A stretch of 17,482 bases of DNA, from contig JBAWVO010000125.1 of the NCBI GenBank assembly GCA_037147235.1, positions 1-17,482 on the forward strand, in the 5' to 3' direction. This document shows positions 6,632-14,627 of the stretch, piece after piece (the stretch's first letter is position 1; each line of letters opens with the position of its first letter). This stretch comes from JANXQG01 sp037147235 (lineage in GTDB: Bacteria > Planctomycetota > Planctomycetia > Pirellulales > Thermoguttaceae). The translations under genes and the position numbers were made by a program. The notes beneath the pieces are model-generated. The model saw only the letters and a program-made list of their open reading frames with translations, did not search any database and had not been told where the DNA came from.

Positions 6632-9600
6632 TTATAGAAACTCCCACGGTCGAAAGAGCGTGGGAGTTTTCTTTTTTCTTGACCGCCAAATGTGCCACAG
6701 TAGCCCGACTCCACCGGCGGCAAGCAATAACAGCAGCGTATCCGGCTCGGGCACTGAGTTCAGGGACGGCTGCAAGGTAGAAGGAAGAACCAGAAGAGGG
6801 CTAGCCGTTAAAAACGGAGATATTGCTGGGGCACTGCTAATGCTACTGACGCTGGGCACGAGAATATCGACGCTGTCAGCAAACGAAGGTGCGGAAAAAA
6901 GTTCGCTAGGATCGAAAATAAGCACACCGCCGGCATTGATCGTTAGTGCTCCGTAGGGTAACGCCGTTGGGGAAAGTATACGCAGCGTGCCGCTGGAGAC
7001 AGTTGTGCCGCCGGTATAGGTATTCGTGCCGGTAAGGACCAGCCCCCCCGACCCGCTCTTGGTTAGATTGCCCGAGCCGTCGATAATTCCCGAAAGCGTG
7101 GCGATAGCGGAGTTGTCTTGTTGAATCGTGCCATTTTGGCTGAGGGTGATGGTTGTGCTGGAGGTGAAGGCGGTCGAACCGAAAATATTGAGTACACCTG
7201 CGCCGCTGCCGCCGAAGGTTAGCGCACCGGTTCCCAGGTTCGCAGTGGAAGAGACGGCCAGAGTACCGAGGTTGATGGTGGTTCTGCCGCTGTAACTATT
7301 CGAGGCCGTGAGAGTTATCGTTCCTGGTCCGCTTTGTGAAACGGAACCACTGCCGCTGATCGCATTGGTCAGCGTGTAGTTATCAGAGAGGTTGATGACC
7401 AATTGCGAGTTATTGGTGATCAGTCCAGTGCCCGGCGCGCCGTTTGAGCCGCCATTGCCGATTTGCAAAGTGCCGGAACTGATCAAAGTAGGACCGCTGT
7501 AGGTGTTTGATGCGGTCAGTTGCAAGGTTCCCGATCCGCTTTGTGTCAGAGATCCGCTGCCGCTGATCGCATTGGCCAGCGCGTAGGTGTCGGAACAGTT
7601 AACGAGCAGTTGCGAGTTATTGGTGATTGGCCCTGGGTCTGGGGCGCCGCTTGTGCCACCGCTGCCGATCTGCAACATGCCGGCCGATACGGTCGTGCAG
7701 CCACGGTAGCTGTTGCTGCCCGTCAAGAGGAGCGTACCGGCACCCAACTTAGTCAGGCCGCCCGAGCCGCTGATGTCATTGTTGACGGTAAACACGTTGG
7801 CCGCATTGGCGATGTCGAAGCCTCCATTGAACGTGGACCAGTTAACTGAGTGGCTTCCCAAGTCGGTGACGGCGGTTCCGGTGATCTGTAGTATCCCGCC
7901 GTTGAAAATGATCTGGCTGTTGGCGGCCCCAAGATTATTGCTGCCGGAAATGCTCAATTCGCCGCCGGTGAGCGTCGTGCCGCCGCTGTAGCTGTTGTTG
8001 CCCGTAAGTGTCAAAATGCCCGTGCCGGCCTGAGTCAGACTCCCGCCGCCGCCGATGGTGCCGCCGAAGACCGAGTTATCCGATCGGTTGAACACCAGCA
8101 CTGCGTTGTTCGTGATATTGCCGGTAAGGCTACCCGATGTGCCACCGTTGCCGACCTGCAAGGTGCCGGCCGATAGGGTCGTGATGCCGCTGTAGTTATT
8201 GCTGCCCGTAAGCGTCAAAATGCCCGCGCCGGCTTTGGTCAGGCTTCCAACGCCGCCGATGATGCCGCCGAATGTCGAGTTGTCCGATCGGTTGAACACC
8301 AGCACTGCGTTGTCCGTGATATTGCCGGTAAGGCTGCCTGACGTGCCACCGTTGCCGATCTGCAAGGTGCCGGCCGATACGGTCGTGATGCCGCTGTAGT
8401 TATTGTTACCCGCAAGTGTCAGAATGCCCGCACCGGCCTGAGTCAGGCTCCCGACGCCGCCGATGGTGCCGCCGAAGACCGAGTTATCCGATCGGTTGAA
8501 CACCAGCACTGCGTTGTCCGTGATATTGCCGGTAAGGCTACCCGATGTGCCACCGTTGCCGACCTTCAAGGTGCCGGTCGATAGGGTCGTGCCGCCGCTG
8601 TAGTTATTGCTGCCCGTAAGCGTCAAAATGCCCGTGCCGGCTTTGGTGAAACTTCCGCTGCCGCTGATAACGCCGCCGAAGGTTGGGTTGTCCGATCGGT
8701 TGAATACCAGCACTGCGTTGTCCGTGATATTGCCGGTAAGGCTACCTGACGTGCCACCGCTGCCGATCTGCAAGGTGCCGGTCGAGATTTTCGTGCCGCC
8801 TGTGTAGAGATTGTTGCCGGTCAGGAGCAGCGTGCCGATGCCTAACTTGGTCAGGCTCCCGTTGCCGCTAATCGCACTGCTGACGGTAAACACGTTGGCC
8901 GCATTGGCGATGTCGAAGCCTCCATTGAACGAGGACCAGTCGACTGAGTAGTTTCCCATGTTGGTGACGGCGGTTCCGGTGATCTGTAGGATCCCGCCGT
9001 TGAAAATGACCTGGCTGTTGGCTGCCCCGAGATTATTGCTGCCGGAAATGCTCAATTCGCCAGCGGAGAGCATTGTGCCGCCACGGTAGCTGTTTGAACC
9101 AGTCAAAAGGAGCGTGCCAGCACCCAACTTGGTTAGGCTTCCTCCACCGCTGATGGCACTGCTGACGGTAAACACGTTGGCCGCATTGGCGATGTCGAAG
9201 GCTCCATTGAACGAGGACCAGTTGACCGAGTGGCCTCCCATGTTGGTGACGGTGGTTCCTGTGATCTGTAAGGTTCCGCCGTTGAAAGTGACCTGGCTGC
9301 TGGCGGCCCCAAGATTGCTGCTGCTAGAAATACTCAATTCGCCGTCGGTGAGCGTTGTGCCGCCCGCGTAGCTGTTCGAGCCGGTTAAGAGGAGCATCCC
9401 GGTGCCCAACTTGGTCAGGCTGCCAGAGCCGCTGATGTCACTGCTGACAGTAAACACGTTGATCGCATTGGCGATGTCGAAGGCTCCATTGAACGAGGAC
9501 CAGTTGACCGAGTGGCCTCCCATGTTGGTGACGGTGGTTCCTGTGATCTGTAAGGTTCCGCCGTTGAAAGTGACCTGGCTGCTGGCGGCCCCAAGATTGC

Positions 9601-12600
9601 TGCTGCTAGAAATACTCAATTCGCCGTCGGTGAGCGTTGTGCCGCCCGCGTAGCTGTTCGAGCCGGTTAAGAGGAGCATCCCGGTGCCCAACTTGGTCAG
9701 GCTGCCAGAGCCGCTGATGTCACTGCTGACAGTAAACACGTTGATCGCATTGGCGATGTCGAAGGCTCCATTGAACGAGGACCAGTCGACTGAGTGGCTC
9801 CCCATGTCGGTGACGGTGGCTCCAGTAATCTGCAGTATCCCACCGTTGAAAATGACGCGGCTGCTGGCGGCGCCAAGATTGTTGTTGCCGGAAATGCTCA
9901 ATTCGCCGCTGGCGAGCGTCGTGCCCCCCGCGTAGCTGTTCGAGCCGGTCAAGTAGAGCGTGCCCGTGCCTAACTTGGTTAGGCTCCCGCTACCGCTGAT
10001 GACGCCGTCGAAGGTCGGGTTGTCCGAGCGGTTGAACATCAGCACTGCGTTGTTCGTAATATTGCCGACAAGGCTTCCTGACGTGTTACCGCTGCCGATC
10101 TGCAAGGTGCCGGCCGATACGGTTGTGCCGCCCGTGTAGGTGTTGCTGCCCGTAATCGCCAGAATGCCCGTGCCGGCCTGAGTCAGGCTCCCGACGCCGC
10201 TGATGACGCCGTTGAAGGTCGTGGTGCCGGAGAGATTGAAAACCAGTGCGCTGTTGTTGGTCACCGTCTCCGTGCCGAGAGTGCCACTCTCACCGCCGCT
10301 GCCGACCTGCAGGGTGCCAGCACCGATCGTGGTTACACCGCTGTAGGTGTTACTGCCGATAAGGATCAGCGTGCCTGACCCTGCCTTGGTCAACCCCGTG
10401 GGACCGCCGTTGTCCGCGATGACACTGCCGATCGTGAGGTTGGCCGGCGTAATGACGATCAACTCCCCGCCGGCCGAACCGGCCAGGATGCCACCGCTGA
10501 TGGAACCGGAGGTATTGCCGATCAGGCCACCGCCCGCCAGCGTTAGCGAGCCGGAACCGGTCATCGTGACCCCCACGGTACCGCTCAGGTTCAGCGTGTT
10601 GAACGACAGGGCGGAAGTGACGTCGTTCTGAGCGCCGGTAGGTGACACATTGAGGGTGCCGCTAGAACCTAGCGCACCAAGATTGCTTCCGGTGTAGGTG
10701 CTATAGGCCGTGATGGAGTTTCCCGTGCCGTTGGAGCTTGCCCAGTCGGTCCCGCCGACCGTGGCGTAGCCGCCGAGGATACCGTTGGTATTTGTGGTGG
10801 TGGTAATGATGCCGTTCGAGCCGGATAGTGTGCCGCTGGGCAGTGTGAAATTGACTGTGCCACCCGGGCTGCGGCTGATACTTCCCAGGCTCAAGAGCAG
10901 TGGGTTCGATGTACTCGCGGCCAGGACGATGGCCGAATTGCCCGGATTGATCGCTAGGCCATTGAACCATTGACTGTTGGTTGTGTTGGCATTTCCTTGG
11001 ATCGCCAGGATACCGCCACCCAAGGCCAAGGAAGAGGTATTGGTCACGTTGTTGATAATGTTGGCAATTGGTGCGCCTGCCCGGCTGAAATCGAGCTTGA
11101 GTCCGCCGGCGGCGACGAACGTGCCGCCGGTGTAGGAGTTGCTGCCAGAAAGGACGACGGTATTGGCCGTGGTCTTATTTAGGCTGACGTTGCCGTTAAG
11201 ATTCGCGCTGATGGCACCGCTCTGTACGTCAAAGGTGGTGGTGCTGGTGAGCGCACCAGTGGTGCCCGTGATTGTACCGCCGGTCAACTGAACTTCGCTG
11301 ACGGTATTGCTGAAGGCGCCGATATCCAACAGTCCAGCGGAGATTTTGACATTCTTAATGGAGGCTATCTGGTTGCTTAGCAGCAATTGAACGGTACCGC
11401 CGGAAACCGAGAGATTGCCGTTGATCGCTAGCGCGCCGCTGGTGCTCAGTTGTAGTGTGCCGGCATTGACGGTTGTTGTGCCGGTGTAGGTGTTGCTGCC
11501 CGTGAGCGACAGCCAGCCTGAACCTGTCTTGGTCAGGCTACCGCTGCCACTGACAATGCCGCTGACGGTAAGAAAATCGGTGGGGTTGGTCACCGTCATA
11601 AGATTCCCGGCCGTGGCCAGCACCAGCGGCGCGGAAATCGTGTGGCTGCCACTGATTACGTTGATGAGGCTCTGGCTGCCGGAACCGTTGGTTGAGGACA
11701 AGGTGAGTGTCTGACCCGGCGAGGCTGCGATTGTGTAACCGGCACCGCTCTTGTCGAACTCGAACTCGATCTCCTCGACGCTCGCGGAGTTGTCGATGGT
11801 TACCGTGCCGCCGCTACCGCTGAAGCGAGCAACCCCGTCGCCGTTTTGCGGCAAGCCGGAAGTCCAGTTTGAGGGGTTGCTCCACAATCCAGCATTCCCG
11901 CCGTTTCCCCAGTTGTTCGGGGTGCCGGTCTCGCGGTGTACGGTCACCGCACCGCCGCTGACCCGTGAGCCGTCGCTGAAGACGGCGACGGGCACGAGGA
12001 CATTGTCGCCATAGGCGAGTGCGGTGGGGCTGAGGCTGAGCGAGCCGAGTGAGCCCCTGGCCACCGTCCGGCCAAGACACGTCAACTCGAACTGTGACAC
12101 GGTGCCGTCGCCGGCGGTCGCGGCTAGGCTGATTGTTCCTGCGGATAAGGTCAGCGTGAGGTTACCGCCGTTGAAATTGATGGCGCGACCATGGTTGTTT
12201 ACCACGATCTGTTGGGCCGCATAGCCTTCCGACGCGGCCTGAGAGTCATTGATGCCGACGATGCGGACTTCGTGGACGCCGTCGGAAAGGTTCGCCGTGT
12301 TGAGGTTGAACGTCCCGGTACCGCCGGAAACGGAGGATCTGACCAGCCCGTCCACGAGCAACTCCAGCTTACTGATACCGGTAGTGGGGATGCGCGGATT
12401 GGTCAGTCCCGCCGATGCGCTGATAGAAATCGCTCCTATAGCTGAGCCGTAGTTGCCAGGGCCGGAGATAAACGCAACCTTGGGAATGTCGGCAAACGGC
12501 TGTGTCAGCATGTCGCCCAGGGGCATCTGGATGTCGGGCACGGCAACCGACTTGGCAAGTGCCTCGCCAAACGTGGAGCCATCGGCAATGAAGGTGTAAA

Positions 12601-13678
12601 TCGAGGAATTGGTGAAGCGGTAGGTAATGTTGTAAGGCTCGAACACCGAGCCGGTTGTGCCGGATGCGCCGGCGGCGATCAATTTCGTCGCCTTGGTCTG
12701 GTCAAGATCGGAAAAATCGCAGCCGTAGCTGGTCAGGTTGTCGGCCCAGGAGCCGGGGAGATAGGTCGAGTTGTTGGGAAGCGTCATCGTATCGGCGCCG
12801 ATGACCGCGCCGAGGACATCGTTGCGGTTCTGCGGTGTGTTGCCGTTTTCCGCGAACCAGGGTATGTTGCGGGCGCTGAGTTGCTGTTGCGTGTAATACC
12901 ATTCCGGCATCCGCGGCCCCGAGCGTAGGGAATCGCCGCTGTTTTCAAAGTAGATGGTACCTACCGGGCGCGACCCATCTGAGGCGGCGGCACTCTGCAG
13001 GCCGGCGATGACCTCGCTGACCGTGTTACCGTTCGTCCCGGTGTAGCCGATCGCCCCCGACATGTAATACTGGGTGGTGATCGTCTGATTGGGCACCGGA
13101 TAAAAAATGCTATAGGCGTTGGAATGTTGGATGGCCGTGTTGCTCCCTACCGGAATATTTGTCGGGTCTTGATAGAGACCCGAAACAGGCATGTAGAGGT
13201 AGGGATCGTTGTAGTAAGACGTAGCGTTCTGCATCGTCAATCCGGAGCCGTTGGTCAGCGGCGTGAGCAGGCTCAACGCATAGTTGAGCGAGTTGGCCCC
13301 CGTGAGTCCCAGACCGGGTTCCGGGACGATCCCGTAAGAAACGGCTTGGCCGATCGTGCCGATGTAGTTGATCTGGTTCGTCAGTCCGCGCGCGGAGATG
13401 TAGTTTTTGATCGGGTTCAGATAGTAACTGGTGACGTCCGCTTGCGAGATCGGCTGCCCGTTAATGTTGGAGTTGGTCGGTGGCGCGATGAAAACGATGT
13501 TGTTGGCGGGGATATTGCGGAGGGCGGCGTAGGCGTTGGCGATCTGCAAGGAGGCTGAGTCGTTAGGGTTGACCACGAGGAGCATGTTCTCGCCGCCACC
13601 GCCCGCCATTGCTTGCCCGGCGTTGCCGAGACAACCAAGGACTGTAATCAAAAGACAGATTGTGCTTATCGCCTTCAT
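6632..13678 (-). CDS. Giant TIGR03790 / beta-strand-repeat PEP-CTERM surface protein
   Basis: This is a 2348-residue protein. I choose the ATG at 13678-13676 because a signal peptide starts there (MKAISTICLLITVLGCLG, cut near AMA-GGG); the 33 extra codons up to 13777 do not look like protein. No good Shine-Dalgarno is visible. Residues about 31-405 match the TIGR03790 family (LLVVNPNDSASLQIANAY, LPGSWADNLTSYG, GTTGSVFEPYN), a family known from exosortase-bearing bacteria. Residues about 410-585 form Ig-like strands (LELLVDGLVRSS, GVHEVRIVG). Residues about 590-2290 carry some 17 copies of the autotransporter-associated beta-strand motif (GSLTKxGxGxLxLTGSNxYxGGTT), a predicted beta-helix. The last 40 residues are a PEP-CTERM signal: VPEP, a hydrophobic span, then RSRKKK. 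The final 11 residues are encoded by an rRNA-type terminator hairpin. The protein is predicted to be exported and processed by exosortase; its ligand or role is unknown. Confidence 0.9.
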   Translation of the reverse strand: MKAISTICLLITVLGCLGNAGQAMAGGGGENMLLVVNPNDSASLQIANAYAALRNIPANNIVFIAPPTNSNINGQPISQADVTSYYLNPIKNYISARGLTNQINYIGTIGQAVSYGIVPEPGLGLTGANSLNYALSLLTPLTNGSGLTMQNATSYYNDPYLYMPVSGLYQDPTNIPVGSNTAIQHSNAYSIFYPVPNQTITTQYYMSGAIGYTGTNGNTVSEVIAGLQSAAASDGSRPVGTIYFENSGDSLRSGPRMPEWYYTQQQLSARNIPWFAENGNTPQNRNDVLGAVIGADTMTLPNNSTYLPGSWADNLTSYGCDFSDLDQTKATKLIAAGASGTTGSVFEPYNITYRFTNSSIYTFIADGSTFGEALAKSVAVPDIQMPLGDMLTQPFADIPKVAFISGPGNYGSAIGAISISASAGLTNPRIPTTGISKLELLVDGLVRSSVSGGTGTFNLNTANLSDGVHEVRIVGINDSQAASEGYAAQQIVVNNHGRAINFNGGNLTLTLSAGTISLAATAGDGTVSQFELTCLGRTVARGSLGSLSLSPTALAYGDNVLVPVAVFSDGSRVSGGAVTVHRETGTPNNWGNGGNAGLWSNPSNWTSGLPQNGDGVARFSGSGGTVTIDNSASVEEIEFEFDKSGAGYTIAASPGQTLTLSSTNGSGSQSLINVISGSHTISAPLVLATAGNLMTVTNPTDFLTVSGIVSGSGSLTKTGSGWLSLTGSNTYTGTTTVNAGTLQLSTSGALAINGNLSVSGGTVQLLLSNQIASIKNVKISAGLLDIGAFSNTVSEVQLTGGTITGTTGALTSTTTFDVQSGAISANLNGNVSLNKTTANTVVLSGSNSYTGGTFVAAGGLKLDFSRAGAPIANIINNVTNTSSLALGGGILAIQGNANTTNSQWFNGLAINPGNSAIVLAASTSNPLLLSLGSISRSPGGTVNFTLPSGTLSGSNGIITTTTNTNGILGGYATVGGTDWASSNGTGNSITAYSTYTGSNLGALGSSGTLNVSPTGAQNDVTSALSFNTLNLSGTVGVTMTGSGSLTLAGGGLIGNTSGSISGGILAGSAGGELIVITPANLTIGSVIADNGGPTGLTKAGSGTLILIGSNTYSGVTTIGAGTLQVGSGGESGTLGTETVTNNSALVFNLSGTTTFNGVISGVGSLTQAGTGILAITGSNTYTGGTTVSAGTLQIGSGNTSGSLVGNITNNAVLMFNRSDNPTFDGVISGSGSLTKLGTGTLYLTGSNSYAGGTTLASGELSISGNNNLGAASSRVIFNGGILQITGATVTDMGSHSVDWSSFNGAFDIANAINVFTVSSDISGSGSLTKLGTGMLLLTGSNSYAGGTTLTDGELSISSSSNLGAASSQVTFNGGTLQITGTTVTNMGGHSVNWSSFNGAFDIANAINVFTVSSDISGSGSLTKLGTGMLLLTGSNSYAGGTTLTDGELSISSSSNLGAASSQVTFNGGTLQITGTTVTNMGGHSVNWSSFNGAFDIANAANVFTVSSAISGGGSLTKLGAGTLLLTGSNSYRGGTMLSAGELSISGSNNLGAANSQVIFNGGILQITGTAVTNMGNYSVDWSSFNGGFDIANAANVFTVSSAISGNGSLTKLGIGTLLLTGNNLYTGGTKISTGTLQIGSGGTSGSLTGNITDNAVLVFNRSDNPTFGGVISGSGSFTKAGTGILTLTGSNNYSGGTTLSTGTLKVGNGGTSGSLTGNITDNAVLVFNRSDNSVFGGTIGGVGSLTQAGAGILTLAGNNNYSGITTVSAGTLQIGNGGTSGSLTGNITDNAVLVFNRSDNSTFGGIIGGVGSLTKAGAGILTLTGSNNYSGITTLSAGTLQVGNGGTSGSLTGNITNNAVLVFNRSDNSVFGGTIGGGGSLTQAGTGILTLTGNNSYSGGTTLTGGELSISGSNNLGAANSQIIFNGGILQITGTAVTDLGSHSVNWSTFNGGFDIANAANVFTVNNDISGSGGLTKLGAGTLLLTGSNSYRGCTTVSAGMLQIGSGGTSGAPDPGPITNNSQLLVNCSDTYALANAISGSGSLTQSGSGTLQLTASNTYSGPTLISSGTLQIGNGGSNGAPGTGLITNNSQLVINLSDNYTLTNAISGSGSVSQSGPGTITLTASNSYSGRTTINLGTLAVSSTANLGTGALTFGGSGAGVLNIFGSTAFTSSTTITLSQNGTIQQDNSAIATLSGIIDGSGNLTKSGSGGLVLTGTNTYTGGTTVSSGTLRILSPTALPYGALTINAGGVLIFDPSELFSAPSFADSVDILVPSVSSISSAPAISPFLTASPLLVLPSTLQPSLNSVPEPDTLLLLLAAGGVGLLWHIWRSRKKKTPTLFRPWEFL
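6635..6754 (-). other. PEP-CTERM sorting signal of the giant protein
   Basis: VPEP is encoded at 6754-6743, followed by DTLLLLLAAGGVGLLWHIW (hydrophobic) and the basic cluster RSRKKK. This is the tripartite exosortase recognition signal. In most PEP-CTERM proteins the basic cluster is almost at the C-terminus. Here 11 further residues, TPTLFRPWEFL, follow and coincide with the duplicated terminator hairpin. No exosortase gene is in the window. Confidence 0.88.
6638..6680 (+). terminator. rRNA terminator, duplicated copy 2
   Basis: The stem AAACTCCCACG (6638-6648) with CGTGGGAGTTT (6659-6669) is followed by a T-rich run to 6680 on the + strand. It is nearly identical to the terminator after 5S at 581-620. 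Its T-run points along the + strand, where no intact gene precedes it, so it is a copy rather than a terminator made for this place. Read on the - strand it lies inside the end of the PEP-CTERM gene, and only a poor U-tract follows the hairpin there. Some - strand transcript may therefore pass into the three-gene cluster. Confidence 0.8.
7701..7982 (-). repeat. 282-bp (long) repeat unit of the giant gene, copy 5 in reading order
   Basis: A 94-codon unit with the same phase and length as the four long units at 8799-9926 but separated from them by four short units. It encodes the motif with NNLGAANSQIIFNGG and HSVNWSTFNGGFDIANA. It differs from its siblings at scattered positions. The next beta-strand motif, at its start, contains an unusual Cys (SYRGCTTVSAG). 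Confidence 0.75.
7983..8798 (-). repeat. Four tandem 204-bp (short) repeat units
   Basis: Units begin at 7983, 8187, 8391 and 8595, an exact 204-bp (68-codon) period marked on the + strand by CCGCTGTAG. Each encodes a motif of the form LTGSNNYSGxTT then GTLQIGNGGTSGSLTGNI, AVLVFNRSDN and FGG. Sequence differences between units are few, consistent with unequal crossing-over or gene conversion. A further short unit lies at 9927-10130. Confidence 0.8.
8799..9926 (-). repeat. Four tandem 282-bp (long) repeat units
   Basis: Units occupy 8799-9080, 9081-9362, 9363-9644 and 9645-9926, an exact 282-bp (94-codon) period. Sequence is identical at a 282-bp offset over roughly 9182-9786, so more than two copies' worth of DNA is perfectly repeated. 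Each encodes ELSIS..NLGAA, a FNGGxLQITG strand and a WSSFNGxFDIANAxNVFTV strand. Confidence 0.85.
9927..10130 (-). repeat. 204-bp (short) repeat unit, isolated copy
   Basis: One 68-codon short unit precedes, in reading order, the four long units. It encodes TSGSLVGNITNNAVLMFNRS and NPTFDGVISG, diverged from the tandem short units at 7983-8798 but in the same phase and of the same length. Confidence 0.65.
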
Positions 13679-13936
13679 AAGGGGATTTATCTGCTGTCCT
13701 GCCAGTTTAGGTAAACCGCAGGAGATTATTGAATGACGATATAACAAGGCCGCTCCGATGAGTCGCGCAGCAACCAATGGCAGCCACTCGCGAAAGTAGA
13801 AATATCATGCCCAGTGGACATTATAAATGGCAGCGGCCAAAATTGCAAAGAAAAAAACATCCGAAAGAGGGGGGCGGCTTGCTTTTTGGGCAAACGGGTA
13901 TTCAGTTGACTCAAGTGATTAGGTTAGACGCTGTGA
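13679..13936. other. Upstream region of the giant gene, left part
   Basis: About 258 bp without a supported gene. It should contain the promoter of the giant - strand gene, but I find no convincing -35/-10 pair and no Shine-Dalgarno before the ATG at 13678. AT-rich tracts occur at 13850-13860. No RNA gene is recognised. Confidence 0.35.
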
Positions 13937-14118
13937 CGTCGCGTAGCGACGATGCGATGGTAGCCGTGGGTTTTTAACCCACGGAATAGGTCGTCCAATG
14001 ACCGTTTTGCGTCGCGTGGCGACGCCTCAATCGTCGCTACGCGACGAACGGAAATGTGGGGGCATCGCAAACCGTGGGCTGAAACCCACGGCTACCCTCA
14101 TAACGTCGCTACGCGACG
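13937..14118. repeat. Palindromic repeat element with CGTCGCGTAGCGACG ends
   Basis: The ends are CGTCGCGTAGCGACG at 13937-13951 and its complement at 14104-14118. Next to each end lies a TAGCCGTGGGTTT-type arm that also forms its own hairpin: CCGTGGG..CCCACGG at 13964-13984 and at 14072-14091. Two related 15-mers, CGTCGCGTGGCGACG (14010-14024) and CGTCGCTACGCGACG (14032-14046), sit in the middle. The whole is an imperfect about 180-bp inverted repeat, a MITE-like element or pair of elements of a style common in planctomycetes. Confidence 0.75.
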
Positions 14119-14189
14119 AACTTGATTCAATGAAATACCCCCATTTGGGGTAATTTGCGGCAAGGCGTTCCGTGGGGCTCAAGAAAATA

Positions 14190-14345
14190 AACAGTCCGGG
14201 CCGCCTTTGACAGGCTGGCTCCGGACTGTTCCCCCCCTCGGAAGTTCTGTTGTGGCCGGTCTCCCGACCGAGCCACGCTGCCGACCGATGGTCTCCCATT
14301 CACCGGAGACCTTTAGGCCGACATTTCGGCGGGGTCTGGAGACCC
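14190..14345. repeat. Cluster of five short hairpins
   Basis: Successive palindromes are AACAGTCCGG/CCGGACTGTT (14190-14199 and 14221-14230), CGGT/ACCG (14257-14270), GGTCTCC/GGAGACC (14290-14311), GCCG/CGGC (14317-14330) and GGGTCT/AGACCC (14332-14345). The GGTCTCC and GGGTCT pairs share a GGTCT..AGACC theme. They resemble dispersed REP-like palindromes; the first could also act as a weak terminator. No coding sequence is supported, although a - strand frame runs through it. Confidence 0.6.
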
Positions 14346-14443
14346 TCGCCGAACTGATGGGTACTTAATTATTCGGTTTTTCAAGCCCTTTGACTTTCGC
14401 AAAGTTTGGCGATTGTAGGGATTGTGTTGTCTAGTTTGTTTCC

Positions 14444-14472
14444 TTGAATTGACCTAAAAAATCTTCTCTATT
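14444..14472 (+). promoter_or_regulatory. Candidate sigma-70-type promoter for the ExbB-like gene
   Basis: TTGAAT (14444-14449) and TCTATT (14467-14472), with 17 bp between, each match four of six consensus positions. It lies about 155 nt before the start codon in AT-rich DNA after the palindromes. This is a weak match by eye; planctomycete promoters are poorly known, and TTGACT at 14390-14395 is an alternative -35 with no good -10. Confidence 0.25.
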
Positions 14473-14582
14473 TACCGTGGCCCTCTCAAACAACACCCTG
14501 CTACAGATTCTATTAAACATCTATTACGAATGCGACGATGGTTTGGAGTAAATGGTTTTTTTGGCCATTAGTCTTCGCTAAA

Positions 14583-14609
14583 ATTACCTAAATTACCAAG
14601 ATTACCCTG
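14583..14609 (+). promoter_or_regulatory. Three 9-bp direct repeats (ATTACC) before the ExbB-like gene
   Basis: ATTACC occurs at 14583-14588, 14592-14597 and 14601-14606, an exact 9-bp spacing, about 20 nt ahead of the start codon. Just after it, AAGGA at 14616-14620 is a good Shine-Dalgarno, 7 nt from the ATG at 14628. The repeats would lie in the mRNA leader and could bind a protein or be chance; no known operator is recognised. Confidence 0.35.
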
Positions 14610-14627
14610 CTGATTAAGGAATCTGCC

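Noticed and set aside
7713..9935. Several + strand frames of 66-109 codons within the giant gene
   Set aside because: They recur at the 204- and 282-bp period because they are the opposite strand of the repeat units; they are not independent genes.
14027..14299. A 90-codon frame on the - strand between the divergent genes
   Set aside because: It is made entirely of palindromic repeat sequence (hairpin cluster and CGTCGC elements). Such frames recur wherever the repeats occur and show no domain or ribosome site.
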